The position numbers and the translations under genes are program-made. Shown in pieces: positions 49,198 through 61,265 of a DNA stretch of 64,000 bases. The notes below the pieces were generated by a model. It had not been told where the DNA came from. It saw nothing but the letters and a program-made list of their open reading frames with translations, and ran no database searches. The number at the start of each line of letters is the position of its first letter. Position 1 is the first letter of the stretch. The stretch lies in contig NW_027184085.1 in NCBI RefSeq assembly GCF_041296385.1, positions 8,985,301 to 9,049,300 of the forward strand, given 5' to 3'. This DNA is from Aphelocoma coerulescens (taxonomy: Eukaryota; Chordata; Aves; Passeriformes; Corvidae).

Positions 49198-52109
49198 GTG
49201 AGAGGCTGGGAGCAATACTGCTCTGATTCAAGCTGAGAGAAAGTCAAAGGAGATTAGGGCTGAGCGTGGGAATGGGCCAGCCCAATCCCGTCTGAGCGTA
49301 TCAGGGAGCCGTCAGCAGGAGCCCGTCCTCTCCTGTGCTTTCCTGCCTTTGGCATACATATCCCTGGGCATTAATCTCTCAGTCCTTCTCAAAGTAGGTG
49401 TTCCAAATGCATACAAGTCCCTCCCTGCTCTCCTGTTAACCATATGAGTGCAGGTGTGCAGCTTGCACATGGTATGATTAAAACACTGAACTTCCTCGAT
49501 ATGAAATCCCCCGTACATCCCTGGGGATGCAGAGATGATCAGAACTGCCCTATATGAGCTGATATCAGGGCATTAGTTCCGAATTTTCAAGGTGTAGAGA
49601 AACAGCAGAATAAAGTGGTTATATACGTACACTGATATTAAAAAATCAATTTTAGTAATATGCCCAGGGTCAGCCAATAGAACTTTGTTCCAATTAAGTA
49701 AGATCAACATTTTTCCACCATGTGGGGCTGTCTCTAAGAGTAATAGTTTGGTAGTGAACTGCGTAGACCAATCCTAATATTGACATGATGGCAGTTATAT
49801 TTTTGCATCTAGTCATCCATTGCAGTAGTTCAGATGGTTAATATGGGCTTGGCAAGTACCCAGGACATGTAGCTATCCATCAATACTGGTTTGGTAATGT
49901 ATGAACACATTGCTCTGTTACCATGGGCTTTATGTTTAGCTGGTATAAACTGGAAAGTCTGTGAAGTTTGGCCAAAATTACTCTAGCAAAAGGATGGCCT
50001 TTATGTATCCCTATCATTGAATTGATGCCTTGGCTACTTTATTGGAGTTTAACCTTTATGTTATAGCAAGAAAATAATTTCACTGATACGCTGGCTCAGG
50101 CTGTGAATTTGTCTCTCCTAAGCAATAGAAATCTCTTCATTGGGTCATCTGGTCTCCCTGGAAAGCCCAGGATGCCACAGCCTATTGAAATTTGATGCTC
50201 TTCCCTCACAGTCAGGGTCAGGATGGGGTCCTTCTTTTGTGGATCTGTCTGTCCCCAGTCTCCCATACACCTAATGAAGGGCCTGCATGAAGGCAGCGAG
50301 TGCATCAGTCACACCCTCTGACTTGTTTTCCACAAGTGACATCAGGTGTGCAATGGTTCTGCTGGCTGTCACAGCTTTGCTTGAGTGCTGGGGTGAGCAG
50401 GGCAGAGAGTTGTGGGTACCCCAGCTGTGCCTAACTGTGGGGAAGAGGATGGAGATGTCTGCAGGCAGGGATTCATCCTGGGCAGCATGAGCAGATGGAG
50501 GGTAAACACCCTGTGTACTTGGATTTCTTATTTATGTGGTCAAGTTTTGGCACTGATAGTTCATCTCTAGAGATGCTTCACGCCACTTGGGTTCATTCTC
50601 AGAGCTTTACCTACTGCAGAGAAACTGCTGTGGACTTGGCAAGAGTTTGTGCCATGGGGTCTTCCCATCCGACTGACAGCTTGTCCTAGCCACATTAGCC
50701 ACAGCATCCATGGACCTGAATGGAGTCCATATAAGGCTACTGATAAGGCAAAAGCCTGTTTGAGTTGGCAGCACTGCACCTAGGGCATCTCACCTTGGCT
50801 ATCATTGGATCTAATTCAGTAATCCTAAATAAAACCTAAGTTATTAGGACATAATTCTGCTTTATCCCTTCTATCCCAAACTCTGAGAAGAGTGGCCATC
50901 AACCAGGAGCAGCCCAAAACTGGGCTGCCTAGCAGGACAGGTCAAGCCAAGAGCTGCCTTCCCATTGCGGTAGGCTGGCCAGGACTGATGCTGATAGAGA
51001 TACTGACCCACCATGTTAGCTACTAACCATGCTGGCTGCAGCAGGGTGTGTCTGAGATACAGCTTAGTTGCTCTTGTTGAACAGAATCTTCTAGATCTGC
51101 AGGGGAAGTGGAATAAATAGTTGTTTACAGCCATTTCTATTCTGGACATATTCCACTTTGTAGCAGAGTGCACTTCTTGTGAATAACTCAGTGCCTCACA
51201 AAGGGCAGGCTCCATTAATGCTGGGAAAAAAATCTGCATTAGCAGGAAGTTCTATGATTCTCCAGAACAGAAAAATACAGGACATGAAGCCAGAAAATAA
51301 AACATTAAAGGCCTCGTGTTTGCAAACGGCCTCTGTGTTGGCATCGGTACATGATCATGCCTGCAAAATTTGAAGGTTGCTTGGAGGTGGTTTTAAAATC
51401 AGGCCCTAATGCAGCCTTCAAGAGATGCCTGGCATATTCTGTTAAAAACTTATCCTTATTCAAGCTGATGTTAATGTCCAAAACATCCAAATGTGTATGA
51501 GCCCCTTAAGACTGACTTGGAAATCGGGGCATTTTAGAATACAAAAATCTCTCAATCCCCATGAATCCAGGAGGCAGGGATTTAATAAAAGCTGTAAATA
51601 TCAGGGTCATTATGATAAAATGTGTTTTTTGGCAGCTGGACATGTGCTTTGGACAGCACTACCTCTTCATAAATAACCCAAGTGTGCACATTCTGCCACT
51701 GGTGCAGTGGATAGTAACTGCTACTATTGCTCTCCATCATGTTCTGGTTAATTTCCTTAGTCTCCTGCTCTGCTTGCTGATCATTTTATTCCAGAAAGAT
51801 CATAAACAGAGATTCATAAAAGAGAACACCTTGTGCTGTAAATGGTAAAAGCCTGACAAGAAGGAAAAAGCTAACTGGGATGAGAGACCTGCTTTGGAAA
51901 TTAAAAAAAAATGGAGGTGGATTTGAATACCTGGACACTTACATTTAGGGTATGGGAAATGTGGGGATATTCGTCAGCTTATTGTAAGAACAGAGGGCAG
52001 CATTTGCTTTTGGGAGTTTGCTTTAAGTCCATCTTAAACTTATGTTTAAAGCAGAAAAAAAAATTGAAACACGTAAAACTGGGAGTCATACCTGAAATTT
52101 CTTCTTGGT

Positions 52110-52200
52110 CCTCAGAGCTGACCCTTCTTTAGGCAGAAGGTTAGACACTTCTGTGAGTCTCTTTCAACCTGAATTGCCTTCTAATCCTATGACCCTGTGA
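52110..52200 (+). mobile_element. Degenerate CR1 3' end
   Basis: AGGCAGAAGGTTAGACACTT, TCTTTCAACCTGAATTGCCT and CCTATGACCCTGTGA follow the CR1 terminal order in diverged form. Confidence 0.5.
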
Positions 52201-54064
52201 AATGTCCTGTGTGAAAAGGAGAATCCCAGGGGTTGTATCACAGGGTTTTACACAGTACAAGTTCATTTGCTCTCATGTTTTTGTGAGCTGTGTTCTTCAT
52301 TACAAGCGCAGCAAGAGGAAGGTCATGTTATAACCATCTTTAGTAAAAATTGATGGCCACAAGATAGATGCCATCCAAGTGTTCACTCTGCAGAGAAAAC
52401 TCATCAGACGTATGCTCCAGGGCTTTTCCCCATTAGTTGTTGACCTTTCAAGATGTGAAATACTTGAAACAACCCAAACCTTCAGGAAGTTAGTTAATGG
52501 TTTGTGCTGCTGCTCAGGAAGCAAGTGTGCTCTTTCCTGCTTATATAAACCTATTTTACTGTTTGTACAACTGTTTTGAATGAGAAGTCTTGAAGACCAG
52601 CTTTCTGTTGTATCTCGCTCACAGGATAATGTGCCAAGGTTATTCTGCCAGCTGGTCTTGCTGCCCATCCTTTCTGAGCTAAGAGAGAAGCATTTCCTTA
52701 GTGCTGGCACGTGTGTGAGTGTACACAGAGCAATTTGCAGAAACTTGCTGCCCATTTAGGATTGACTAGAATCAAAAGCCAACCTCCATTTTTAAAACAT
52801 GAATGATTTTTCAGACAAGAGGCTTATTAAACCTTTCAGGTTTGTAAATATTTCCCTGGGTATTTTTGACTTAGTCCTGCCTCTCCTTGTAGGGCATGAA
52901 TGAGGGGTGCCAGCAGGCCTCTCATCTGTTGATGCTTTTGCCTGGCGGTGTCCGGACAGTGAGCATGACTACAGATGTCCCTGCTGCATCTGAGTCTTTC
53001 CTCCTACCCTTCTGCAGTAGCCCAGGGGGATTATCCATGCCTTATGGGGACCCTACTAGCTCTGCAGGGCTGGGACAAGGTCTTTCCTGTCTTTCTTCAT
53101 TGTGGCCAGGGCAATTGAAGGGGTGTAAAGACACCAAATTAGCATAAGTCTCTTTGCCATCACCCAGAAGGACCTTTGAGCAGGGTGAAGTGGGTAGGAG
53201 CTTTCTTAAAGTGGCTTTGAAATTGTATTTGCAGTGTAAGTGGCTGTTTGTTGTAAAACTGTTCATTTTCTTCTGCTGCAAAACCTAAATGCTCATTTTT
53301 ATTCCCTGCTGAATCTTTGAGATCGATGTGGACAGCTGGAGAGTCAGCTTTAGAACAAGGACTGGTGGCGTGTCAGTGCTCAAAGAGATAGATGGTCAGA
53401 GTCCCAAAATTAATGCTGCCTTCACTTTGTGCCAATTAGACTGTTCCCCATTCTCCACCCCCTGCCACCAGACTCTTTGTGTATCGGCATTTCTCTCTAC
53501 TGGCAGGTGTTTTTAGGGAATAAAGCTGGCCTGGAAGGCTTTGGTTTGCTATTGCAGGCTCCAAGCCCTCACTTCTATACTGATGCAGCCCCCATCCCAT
53601 CATAGCATGCTCTAGTGGGCTCCAAGCCTCAAAATATGCATCAGGCACCTCAGGACACTACTGGTCACTCACATCCATTAGCTACTAATTGCAGGTGAGG
53701 TGACTTTATCAGTATGGTAGTTGGTTTCAGTGCAAAGTCAAATTTAAACCGCTTTTGTTGATGGCTTTGCCAGAATTGTTTTTTTACACAGAGGCTCACA
53801 GGCCAGTTTTTCATTACTAAACGTATTGCTCTTTCAGATTATGAAATACAGCATTTTGACAAAACTGATCTGCTGAGATTAACTAGTTCATTCAGCCACA
53901 TAGGAACCAGGTTTGCCTTTTTCTGCTTCACGGATGTGTGAATGAAAAAAATTACTTTGACAGCATCTCAAAAGATTTTGTGTGTTGATTCATCTGTTAG
54001 ACTTTGCATAAAAACCTACTGGGGGCACAGAGTCCAACAGGAGAATCTGCAAGAGTCTCTGCTC

Positions 54065-54082
54065 TTAATTAATTAATTAATT
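54065..54082. repeat. (TTAA)n tract
   Basis: Four and a half TTAA units. Confidence 0.95.
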
Positions 54083-54699
54083 CACTGCTAGGAATGGCTC
54101 CTCACTTAGGTTTGAATTTGCAAGTTTAGACTTTTGTTGTTTGGTCCACTGAGAGCCTCCAGCTGTCTGTCAAATCCTTCTGTACAGAGAAAGCAGCTCC
54201 TGAACCTTGATCTTTCTTCCTTGGCATTTTATAATGACCTGCAATCTGTGCAGGTTAATTTTAAATGCCAATCTCCAAACCATGACAGATCAGTACCTGC
54301 CTTGTGAGCAGCTGTGCTGGCCTGCCATGGGGTGTAGGTGGCAGAGAGCAGGGACTGTCTCTCCCATCAGATGTGCTGCTGCCCCTTCTTGTGCAACTGC
54401 CTGCCCTTGCCCATGCCCCAGCCTCCAGTGCTGGCTCTCCCTGGCAGGGCATAGCCAGGACCCTGCCAACTTGTGAGAGGTGGAACCTGGTCACGGTGTG
54501 CGAGGACAGTTTCAGCCTGACATCAGGGACTGGGCTGTGGGTCACAGCAGAGAGAGCACAGGGGGACTGGCACAGCTGGGGTGTATTCAGGTAGCTCAGC
54601 CTTGGGAAATTTGCCCTGGGGCACTTAAAGGACTGGATGAAACTGTCTTCCTGTTGTTTATCAGGTGTTTGTGGCAGATGGCAGAGTAGGGAAGTGTCA

Positions 54700-54960
54700 G
54701 AAGACTGGAAGAAAGACTCTTTGCCCAGTATTCAGGACTGTAACAGTGCAGAAGAGATTAGCCAGACTAAATAAGCTATCTAGAAAGATCCTGGCACAAA
54801 TCATTGGTTATTCTGTTTGTGAGCACTGGTAGGTCAAGGAGCAGACAGTCTAGTAAGGCTTTACTAAGGCCATATAGCATAAAACCAATCTAATGTTGTT
54901 CTTAAGAGTAACTGGCCTTGTAGATCAGAGGAAGGGGATGTAGCACATGTTTATGGGTTG
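54700..54960 (+). mobile_element. Old CR1-type LINE RT fragment
   Basis: One frame reads GFTKA, stop, HKTNLMLFLRVTGLVDQRKG between about 54858 and 54940. This corresponds to the CR1 RT segment 'HGFTKGRSCLTNLI..Y..VT.LVDEGKA'. It is broken by a stop and is non-coding. Confidence 0.6.
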
Positions 54961-57900
54961 ACTTCAGGAGCATTGTTTCATCCTAACCACTGAGGCATTC
55001 AGGGGAGAGCCAGGCTGGCAGAAGTGGTGACTGACAAGGAATTTAGCTTGGATAAACAAGCACTTTCTTGTAAAACAATGTGTTGGGGTTTCCAGAAGAG
55101 GCCAAATGGTCCTCAGCTTGTCTGAATGAACAGCAGCTCTTCTACATGCTGAGGCTTCGATTTCTTACTGGCTTGTGGGAGCTGAGTCAAATCACCTAAG
55201 GCTGATGCTGTTTTCCTACCATGTCAAATTGGGAATGACCCAGTTCTTAGTGAAAGAGGAAAAGATGAGAGATGCAGCCCTACAGCTAAGTCAGGTGACA
55301 AGCGTTCTTTTCCCTGCTGTGTCATGCGCCCTGAACCAGAGGGCTGGGGTGCTGCAGGACAGAGGGATGTGCTTAGCTCTCTCCCATACCTCAGAACATG
55401 CAGCTGGCTCCTGGCTGGCTCAGCCCAAGAAGTAGCTTTCACACATGCCTGCTCCTCCTCCAAAGCTACCTCTGAACATACCTGTAACGGAGCTGGGGCC
55501 TGTTCTTTCACCGGTAGCATGGAAGTGCAGTGAAAGCCCATGAGTTTTATGATCAGGACCACTGTGGACCAGGATTCCTGTGTTGTCATTGCAGAAGAAT
55601 GGAGGCAATGAGTGTTTTCTGAGTCAGGTCTCCTTTTCTCCTGCCAGGACCCTGACTGCTCTGCGTGTCAGAGGGGCAGGGTCTTACAACATTCTTTTGT
55701 AATTGAAAAATGTCCTGCTAGAGAAAATTAACTGTGTTGGAAGCTGTTCTCACTACAGTGGCAGTACAGAAATCAAGCAAGCTAAGGTCTCCAGTGCAGG
55801 GCAAGCTGGGCTGCTCTGCCTGCCCAAAGCCTTTGGCATGCTCCAGTAGCTGTCATGGTGCTAGACAGAGTCTGGGGGTGGCCTGCCCACTTGTTAAGTG
55901 TATTACCTGAGAGTTTGAAACAAATCATCTGTGGAGTTTGCGAATGGATGAGGGATCATGATTCAGTCAAGAAAATGAGGTAGATCGATCAAAAGGACAG
56001 TGAAAGCCAAGCACTGAAAGAGATGTCAACTGGTAAAGGGCAGCATGGTATTAAATTATCCCTCACCTTTTGCTCTTACACTGATTTTATTCTTTGTTGC
56101 CAAGTTACCAGGCATATCTGCCTTGATCTTACACACATATATATTTCCCCATCTTGGTTCTGGTTGACATCAGGTTGGTTTTGAACATGCTAGCATTGTC
56201 CAGCCCACTGCTGGGGAATGAAGGCTTGTAAGGCTGGAATAAAAGGACAGGAAAGGCTCCAGCCATGGCAGATTCAGCAGGAGTTTGAGGACTAAATAAA
56301 GGCAGCATTGGTCAAAGTAGCTCTTCGGCTCCCTTCTTCATGGGCCACAAAAATAAAGGAGTTTGTTCTTCTGGCAGAGAAGTTCTACCAAGTGTTCTGC
56401 TTCCCCCCACATACCCTTGCATTTCCCTCTCTGTTGCCTCAGGTCAGGGAGTGAAAGGGCATAAGGACAGAGGGGTCCAAGTCACCCCAGAGGTGCTGAG
56501 CAGATGAGAGCCTGGTCTGGCTTTCCAGATGTAAGTTCAGTTTGTAGAGCAGGTGGGGAGAAATAAGTTCAAAACTCTGAATGGGGTTTGATGTGGTTCT
56601 TGCCTTGGACATGCACTGTGCTGTGCTTGCAGAGGAGCTATGTGGAGCCTCAGTGGGGAACAGCTGGATTTTGGGAGGTGGAACCCATTAGCGTGGTTTA
56701 TAGACAGAGGAGCTGTTGATCTGGATGAAACTCAACTGGATTCCTTCTCTGGCTGTTTGAAAGTCAAGCATCAAAGCAGCTCATTTATGTCAAACATTTT
56801 CTGCAACTGTGACACAATAGACTTGGATCCATTATTGCCTGTACATCAAGCATGAAGAGAAACTCTGTTGTTACTGTAATGGCAGTTTAAAATTGTTCTA
56901 ATTGGATAAAGAGCATCAGAAACTGCAGAATTCCCTTGGTCCCACCTCAGAGAAAAATGGGCATCTGCCTAAATTCAGTGCTTGTTTTCAGGGACTTAGC
57001 AGAATTGCTGTCCTTCCATCAGGAAATTTGCTCTGAACATCTGCCTGGCATATCTACTACCAGCCTGTCCAGCACTTCAGTACCGTGGTCTAGATTTCTT
57101 TTGATTGTGGTTGATGTTAGCTCATAAATCCCCGTGCTGCAAGGAACTGCTTAACTCAGCAGCTTGGGCTTCATTTGGAAGGTGCTGCATCTTTTCCTGT
57201 GCTTTCTTGGTGCAGGCATGGAGGTTTACAAGGATCATAAATAAAATTGCTGTTGGAATAATTGGTTACTACCCAGAGCTTCATTCTTCTGCAGTTATGG
57301 GTGAAACAGAAGAAAATTCTTGTACTTTCCTATTTCAGACATTTTCAGATTGCTTTTACCTCTCTCTTTGTGTCTTTTTCCAGGTTTCTTGTTGTTGGAG
57401 TCTGATTTATGTTCCTTTAAGTAAGTGACCACATATTGTTCCTAAATACTCTGTAAAAAAGAACTGAAATGCCCTTACCCACTGTATTTTTAGCTTATTA
57501 GCAAAAAAAACCCGAAGGTGTCTGCTGTGGTCTACAACCAGCAGGGCTCCAGGCCCTCCAGCTTCCTCACTTGCTTCTATGGAATCTGCAGAAGGTATAG
57601 AAACGAGTTTGTCAGGAGGCTTCTGCTTCCTTCTCTGCTGATGTACACCAAAACGGAAATGTTTTTGAGGTCTAAAAACCAGAGGTTTGAAACCTTCACT
57701 CTGTAGTTTCTAAATCGCTCCTGGATGAGTGTGGGTGAGCAAATATGATGGCCCCAGGTCTCAGCAGCTACAGTGAGGGACCAGTCTCGACAGCGTGAGA
57801 AGAGGCATGCAGAGCTGTCAGGAAAGAAGGGCCCTTCCTAGGAGGACTCTCACTGGTTTGTAAGCTCTGAAAGGATACTGATACAAGTAACAGCTTTTAT

Positions 57901-58960
57901 AAAAATGCCACTTTGTACCAGCTGCCTGACAGTGTCTGAGTATCAGTTTTTGTCTGGGCGCTGCTGGATGTGTGCCTGCCCTGGAACCTGTGCTCTGTGA
58001 AGGAGGGTTTGGATGTGGCTCTGGTTCTGGTCATCCTGGCTCCCCATGAATCTGATACTCGAGTCACACGTGGGGTTGGATAGCACCTGTGTGGGTCATG
58101 GTTGCTCTTCTCTGGGTCATACACTCTGAGAGGGCTCATCTTGCAAGACCTGAGAGGCCATCTCTGTGTGCAAGCAGTGATCTTGAGGCAGGGGCCACCA
58201 TGGCAGTGGGATGGAGAGAAAACTGTGTGTTGGTGGTGAGTCTCTGTGGTGGGAGATCCAGCTGGATCCCACTCCATAATCCTTAATTCCAAGACCTGAG
58301 CCAGCAGAGCAGGGCTCTAGGGACCCTGGGACTAGGAGTCCCAAGGAGAGCTGGAGGTTTTCAGTCTCCCATTCTTTGGGCAGAAAGCCCTAGGCAGCTC
58401 TACAGATGGTGCTGACCTCGTGTAGCTCTGCTGCTTTGCAGCACTGTTAACCTGCCTCAAGTGTTGTGGAAAGCCTTGTGCCCCTTTTAGGCTACTAGCA
58501 AAACACCAAAACCAGTGCTGCTCTGACCCTTGTCTCCCTTTCTCCTAAGAGTAACTGTTAAGTCTCTAAATCAAAGCCTCTGAAGTCCTTCTTAGTGCCT
58601 GTGGCCCACCCCTCCACCCCTGGTGTGTCTGACAGCTGATATGAGGCTGATGTTTCCAGCTGAAGAACTGAAATAGTTTGTTCTTTTCCACGATTCCCTT
58701 GGCAAAGGAAAACAAGCTCATTTGTTTAGAAGCTCATAAAAGAGGAGCTTTATAGTAAGAACATTCATAAACTTGTTTGCTTTTGACCTTCTCCACACTG
58801 CTGATGGTTTCAAGTTCTTGTCCCAGGCATTGTGCTTGTCCGGGCTGTTCATGACATTTTTGAAAAACAGCCTCAGTCAGAGTAATTTAAATTGCTCAGG
58901 ACTCCAGCACTGAGCCTTTGGCTATGCCATCTTTCTCCAGAGTAGGGCAGGGCAGGATGT

Positions 58961-58976
58961 GGGGGGGGGGGGGGGG
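58961..58976 (+). repeat. G16 homopolymer
   Basis: Sixteen consecutive G, preceded by GGGCAGGGCAGG at about 58945-58956. Long enough to form a G-quadruplex by itself. Confidence 0.95.
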
Positions 58977-59055
58977 TTCATTGACAGCCCTATAGAGAGC
59001 AGTGCAGACCTGGCTGCCAAGAAGAAACCTGGCCACTAATTCCCTGTTGCTTTTC

Positions 59056-59070
59056 TTTTTTTTTTTTTTT
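59056..59070. repeat. T15 tract
   Basis: A run of 15 T, about 80 bp after the G16 tract. Confidence 0.95.
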
Positions 59071-61079
59071 GCTAGATTAAATGGTGCTACTCAATCAGTG
59101 TGCATTTCCCAGGCTCCTAGATTACTAAATTAATAAAAGTGTATTCTATGAAGGCAAGAAATCAGATCTTTAATGAGTGTGGCTCATGAGAGACTGATAT
59201 GTTTGAAAGAGTGCTTGTTCCTTTTCTGAGATAGTAAGTAAGACAGCAGGTGTAAAGTACAAGCCAGAAGAGCCACCTTGATTTATGTCTAGAGGCAGGA
59301 AATTGAAGCTGCCTTTGCTGGACTGTGAGACCTCAAGTGTCAGGTCAAGATTCACAATGTAATGCTGGCACCTGGTATTTTGAACAGATAAAAAGCTGCT
59401 GTGCTTTCACCTATGCTTCAGCTGACCGGGAAAGGTCTCTCCAAACTGCAAATCCTTGTGTGTGGCTGTTGCTTTGTATTCCCTTCTTGAATTGTACTGT
59501 CATGGATTTCTTCAAAATATGTCTTGACAACCCTGTCCACTTTTTAAGAATTTTCCCATCTTATTTTACTTCAGTCTGGAGGCAGTGTTCCTTTTCTTGT
59601 TTTTTGCATCTGTAAGACCTTTGTTCTCCCACTCAGACCAAATCACAAATTCCTAGATTTTTAGTCCTATGAAGACACAGCAGCTCACAAGACTGCCTGG
59701 GACACGTGCTTGCACATGGCCCAGCTCTGTGCTATAAATGGATTCAGATAAAATTCCCTGACTCATTGGTGTGTAATAGGAAAGTACATGTACAGATTTG
59801 ATACCTTCCACACTCTTTGCAATAAGCTTTTATAGAGTAGCATTGTTTGATTTCAGATAATTCCTAGATTCAAATTGTCAGCATGACATAGTGTTGAAAT
59901 TACGTGTTTCCTTTGTCTCTTAAGTGCTGGTAAACAAGACACAGCTGGAAGGAGGTTTACAAGTAGTTCAGTCCTAATTTCCTCTATATTCCCACTGTAC
60001 TTGTTAGCATAAAGCATTCCCTTCCTTAGTTTTTCTGAATACAGAAAAGGGAAGAGAAACATAAGGCTCAGATTCTTCATGGTGGATACCAGGTGGAAAT
60101 CCAGGATGCTGGAAATGGCTCACCTCAGCCGTGGAGAAGAGAGTGACATCATGTTTTATTAGCCTTTGCAGTCTGTGTCAGTAACTGGAGCAAATTGCAA
60201 TTATTGGGAGATAATGTTAGCTTAATTCATTCTCTCAAGTAACTGCCACTCTTTCCTCTGCACCATGAAATGTGCATTATTGTGCAGCTGGTGATGTGGC
60301 AGGTCTGTGTCACTGTGCCAGAGGTCTGAAGTCCATGCCAGTGGGACTCCTGCCTGAGTGGGTCCTCGGGCCTCTGTCCCTCCATCCTCACCTCTCCTGT
60401 TTGGCTAATCTTTACCTGGCACTTTTCCTGATGCTGTGGGAGAAGGACACGTGTGCAGGTGTAGTGTCTGGGCTGGAGTGAGCTGCCAGTACCGAGCTGT
60501 CCTGTGCTTCTCTGGCATTACCCCAGGGTACACTCTAATCATACTATGGCTGTTTCCATCACTTCCCTATTACTTATTGGATTGTGTCTTTATTGTTGTT
60601 ATTATTAAGCTGAAAATGTTAGAGAGCTCTGTAATAAGCAGTAATCAGAATTTCTGACAGCATTCCCCATTTTGGGCATCAATCTGTGTTAGACTCTGCT
60701 TTAACAGCTGTTTGTCTCATTACTTGCACTGAGAAGGGAGATTAAGGTCTGTGGGGTTAGTAGTGCTGGCTCTGAGCCTTCTCCAGCCCAGATCAGCTGG
60801 AGCCTTGCCAAGGCTTGCACCCACAGCAGGGAAGTGGTCCTCTGTCCTTGAGCCCCTGCAGGAGGGGCACAGTCACTCACAAGCAGCAGATGACTTCTGC
60901 ACACTGGTTACTTAAAAGAAGACCACAGCTCTGAGCACAGATGGTAATTGTGCGCTGTGGCTGGAATGTTTTTTTCAGCAGAACCTTTTCTTTCTGATTT
61001 GTCCAGCCATCGTTCTGTCACTGAGGGATGTTCTTGCCTAATTAATTCCTTTTGTGTTCTTTCCTTTTTTTTACCCCAG

Positions 61080-61265
61080 GCCCATGTGTTTGATCTGAAC
61101 GTTAATAAGCTTGAACCTCTCTGTACCCAGCTAGTGGTGACCAGGAAGAAAAATAAAGCAACGCACATCCAGTTTAATCCTGTCTACCCTATTATCATTG
61201 TTGGAGATGAACTAGGCCTCATCACCTGCTTGAAGCTCTCTCCCAATCTGCGCAAGATGCCCAAG
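61080..61265 (+). CDS. DNAI1: DNAI1 coding exon (probably exon 19), last propeller blade
   Basis: A 186-nt exon of 62 codons, phase 0 at both ends, from [11 protein letters not shown] to NLRKMPK. The acceptor is an excellent pyrimidine tract ending CCCCAG at 61079. The donor is GTAAGA at 61266. AHVFDL closes the blade begun in the previous exon. [19 protein letters not shown] and the following [16 protein letters not shown] form the final blade. In vertebrate DNAI1 a short, lysine-rich tail exon follows, and I could not find it in 61266-64000, so it must lie downstream. The exon sits inside a longer open frame (60948-61562) that continues in both directions through the splice sites. I treat those extensions as intron because homology stops exactly at the splice sites. 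Confidence 0.97.

Larger units (their letters stand above)
49198..61079 (+). other. DNAI1: DNAI1 intron, 11.9 kb
   Basis: A phase 0 intron, GTGAGA to CCCCAG. It contains degenerate CR1 pieces (about 52110-52200 and 54700-54960), a (TTAA)n tract at 54065-54082, a G16 tract at 58961-58976, a T15 tract at 59056-59070 and an RFX half-site at 49917-49926. Sequence around 56240-56340 has AATAAA and a CT-rich end reminiscent of an LTR tail, but I cannot assign it. Nothing else is recognised in 49200-52100, 52200-54700 or 55000-58900. Confidence 0.9.

Noticed and set aside
52300..52755. 151-codon minus-strand open frame
   Set aside because: No recognisable homology. It could be repeat-derived, but nothing supports a gene.
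56240..56340. AATAAA and CT-rich stretch suggesting an LTR tail
   Set aside because: No termini or target duplication, and no promoter part could be found, so it was not called.
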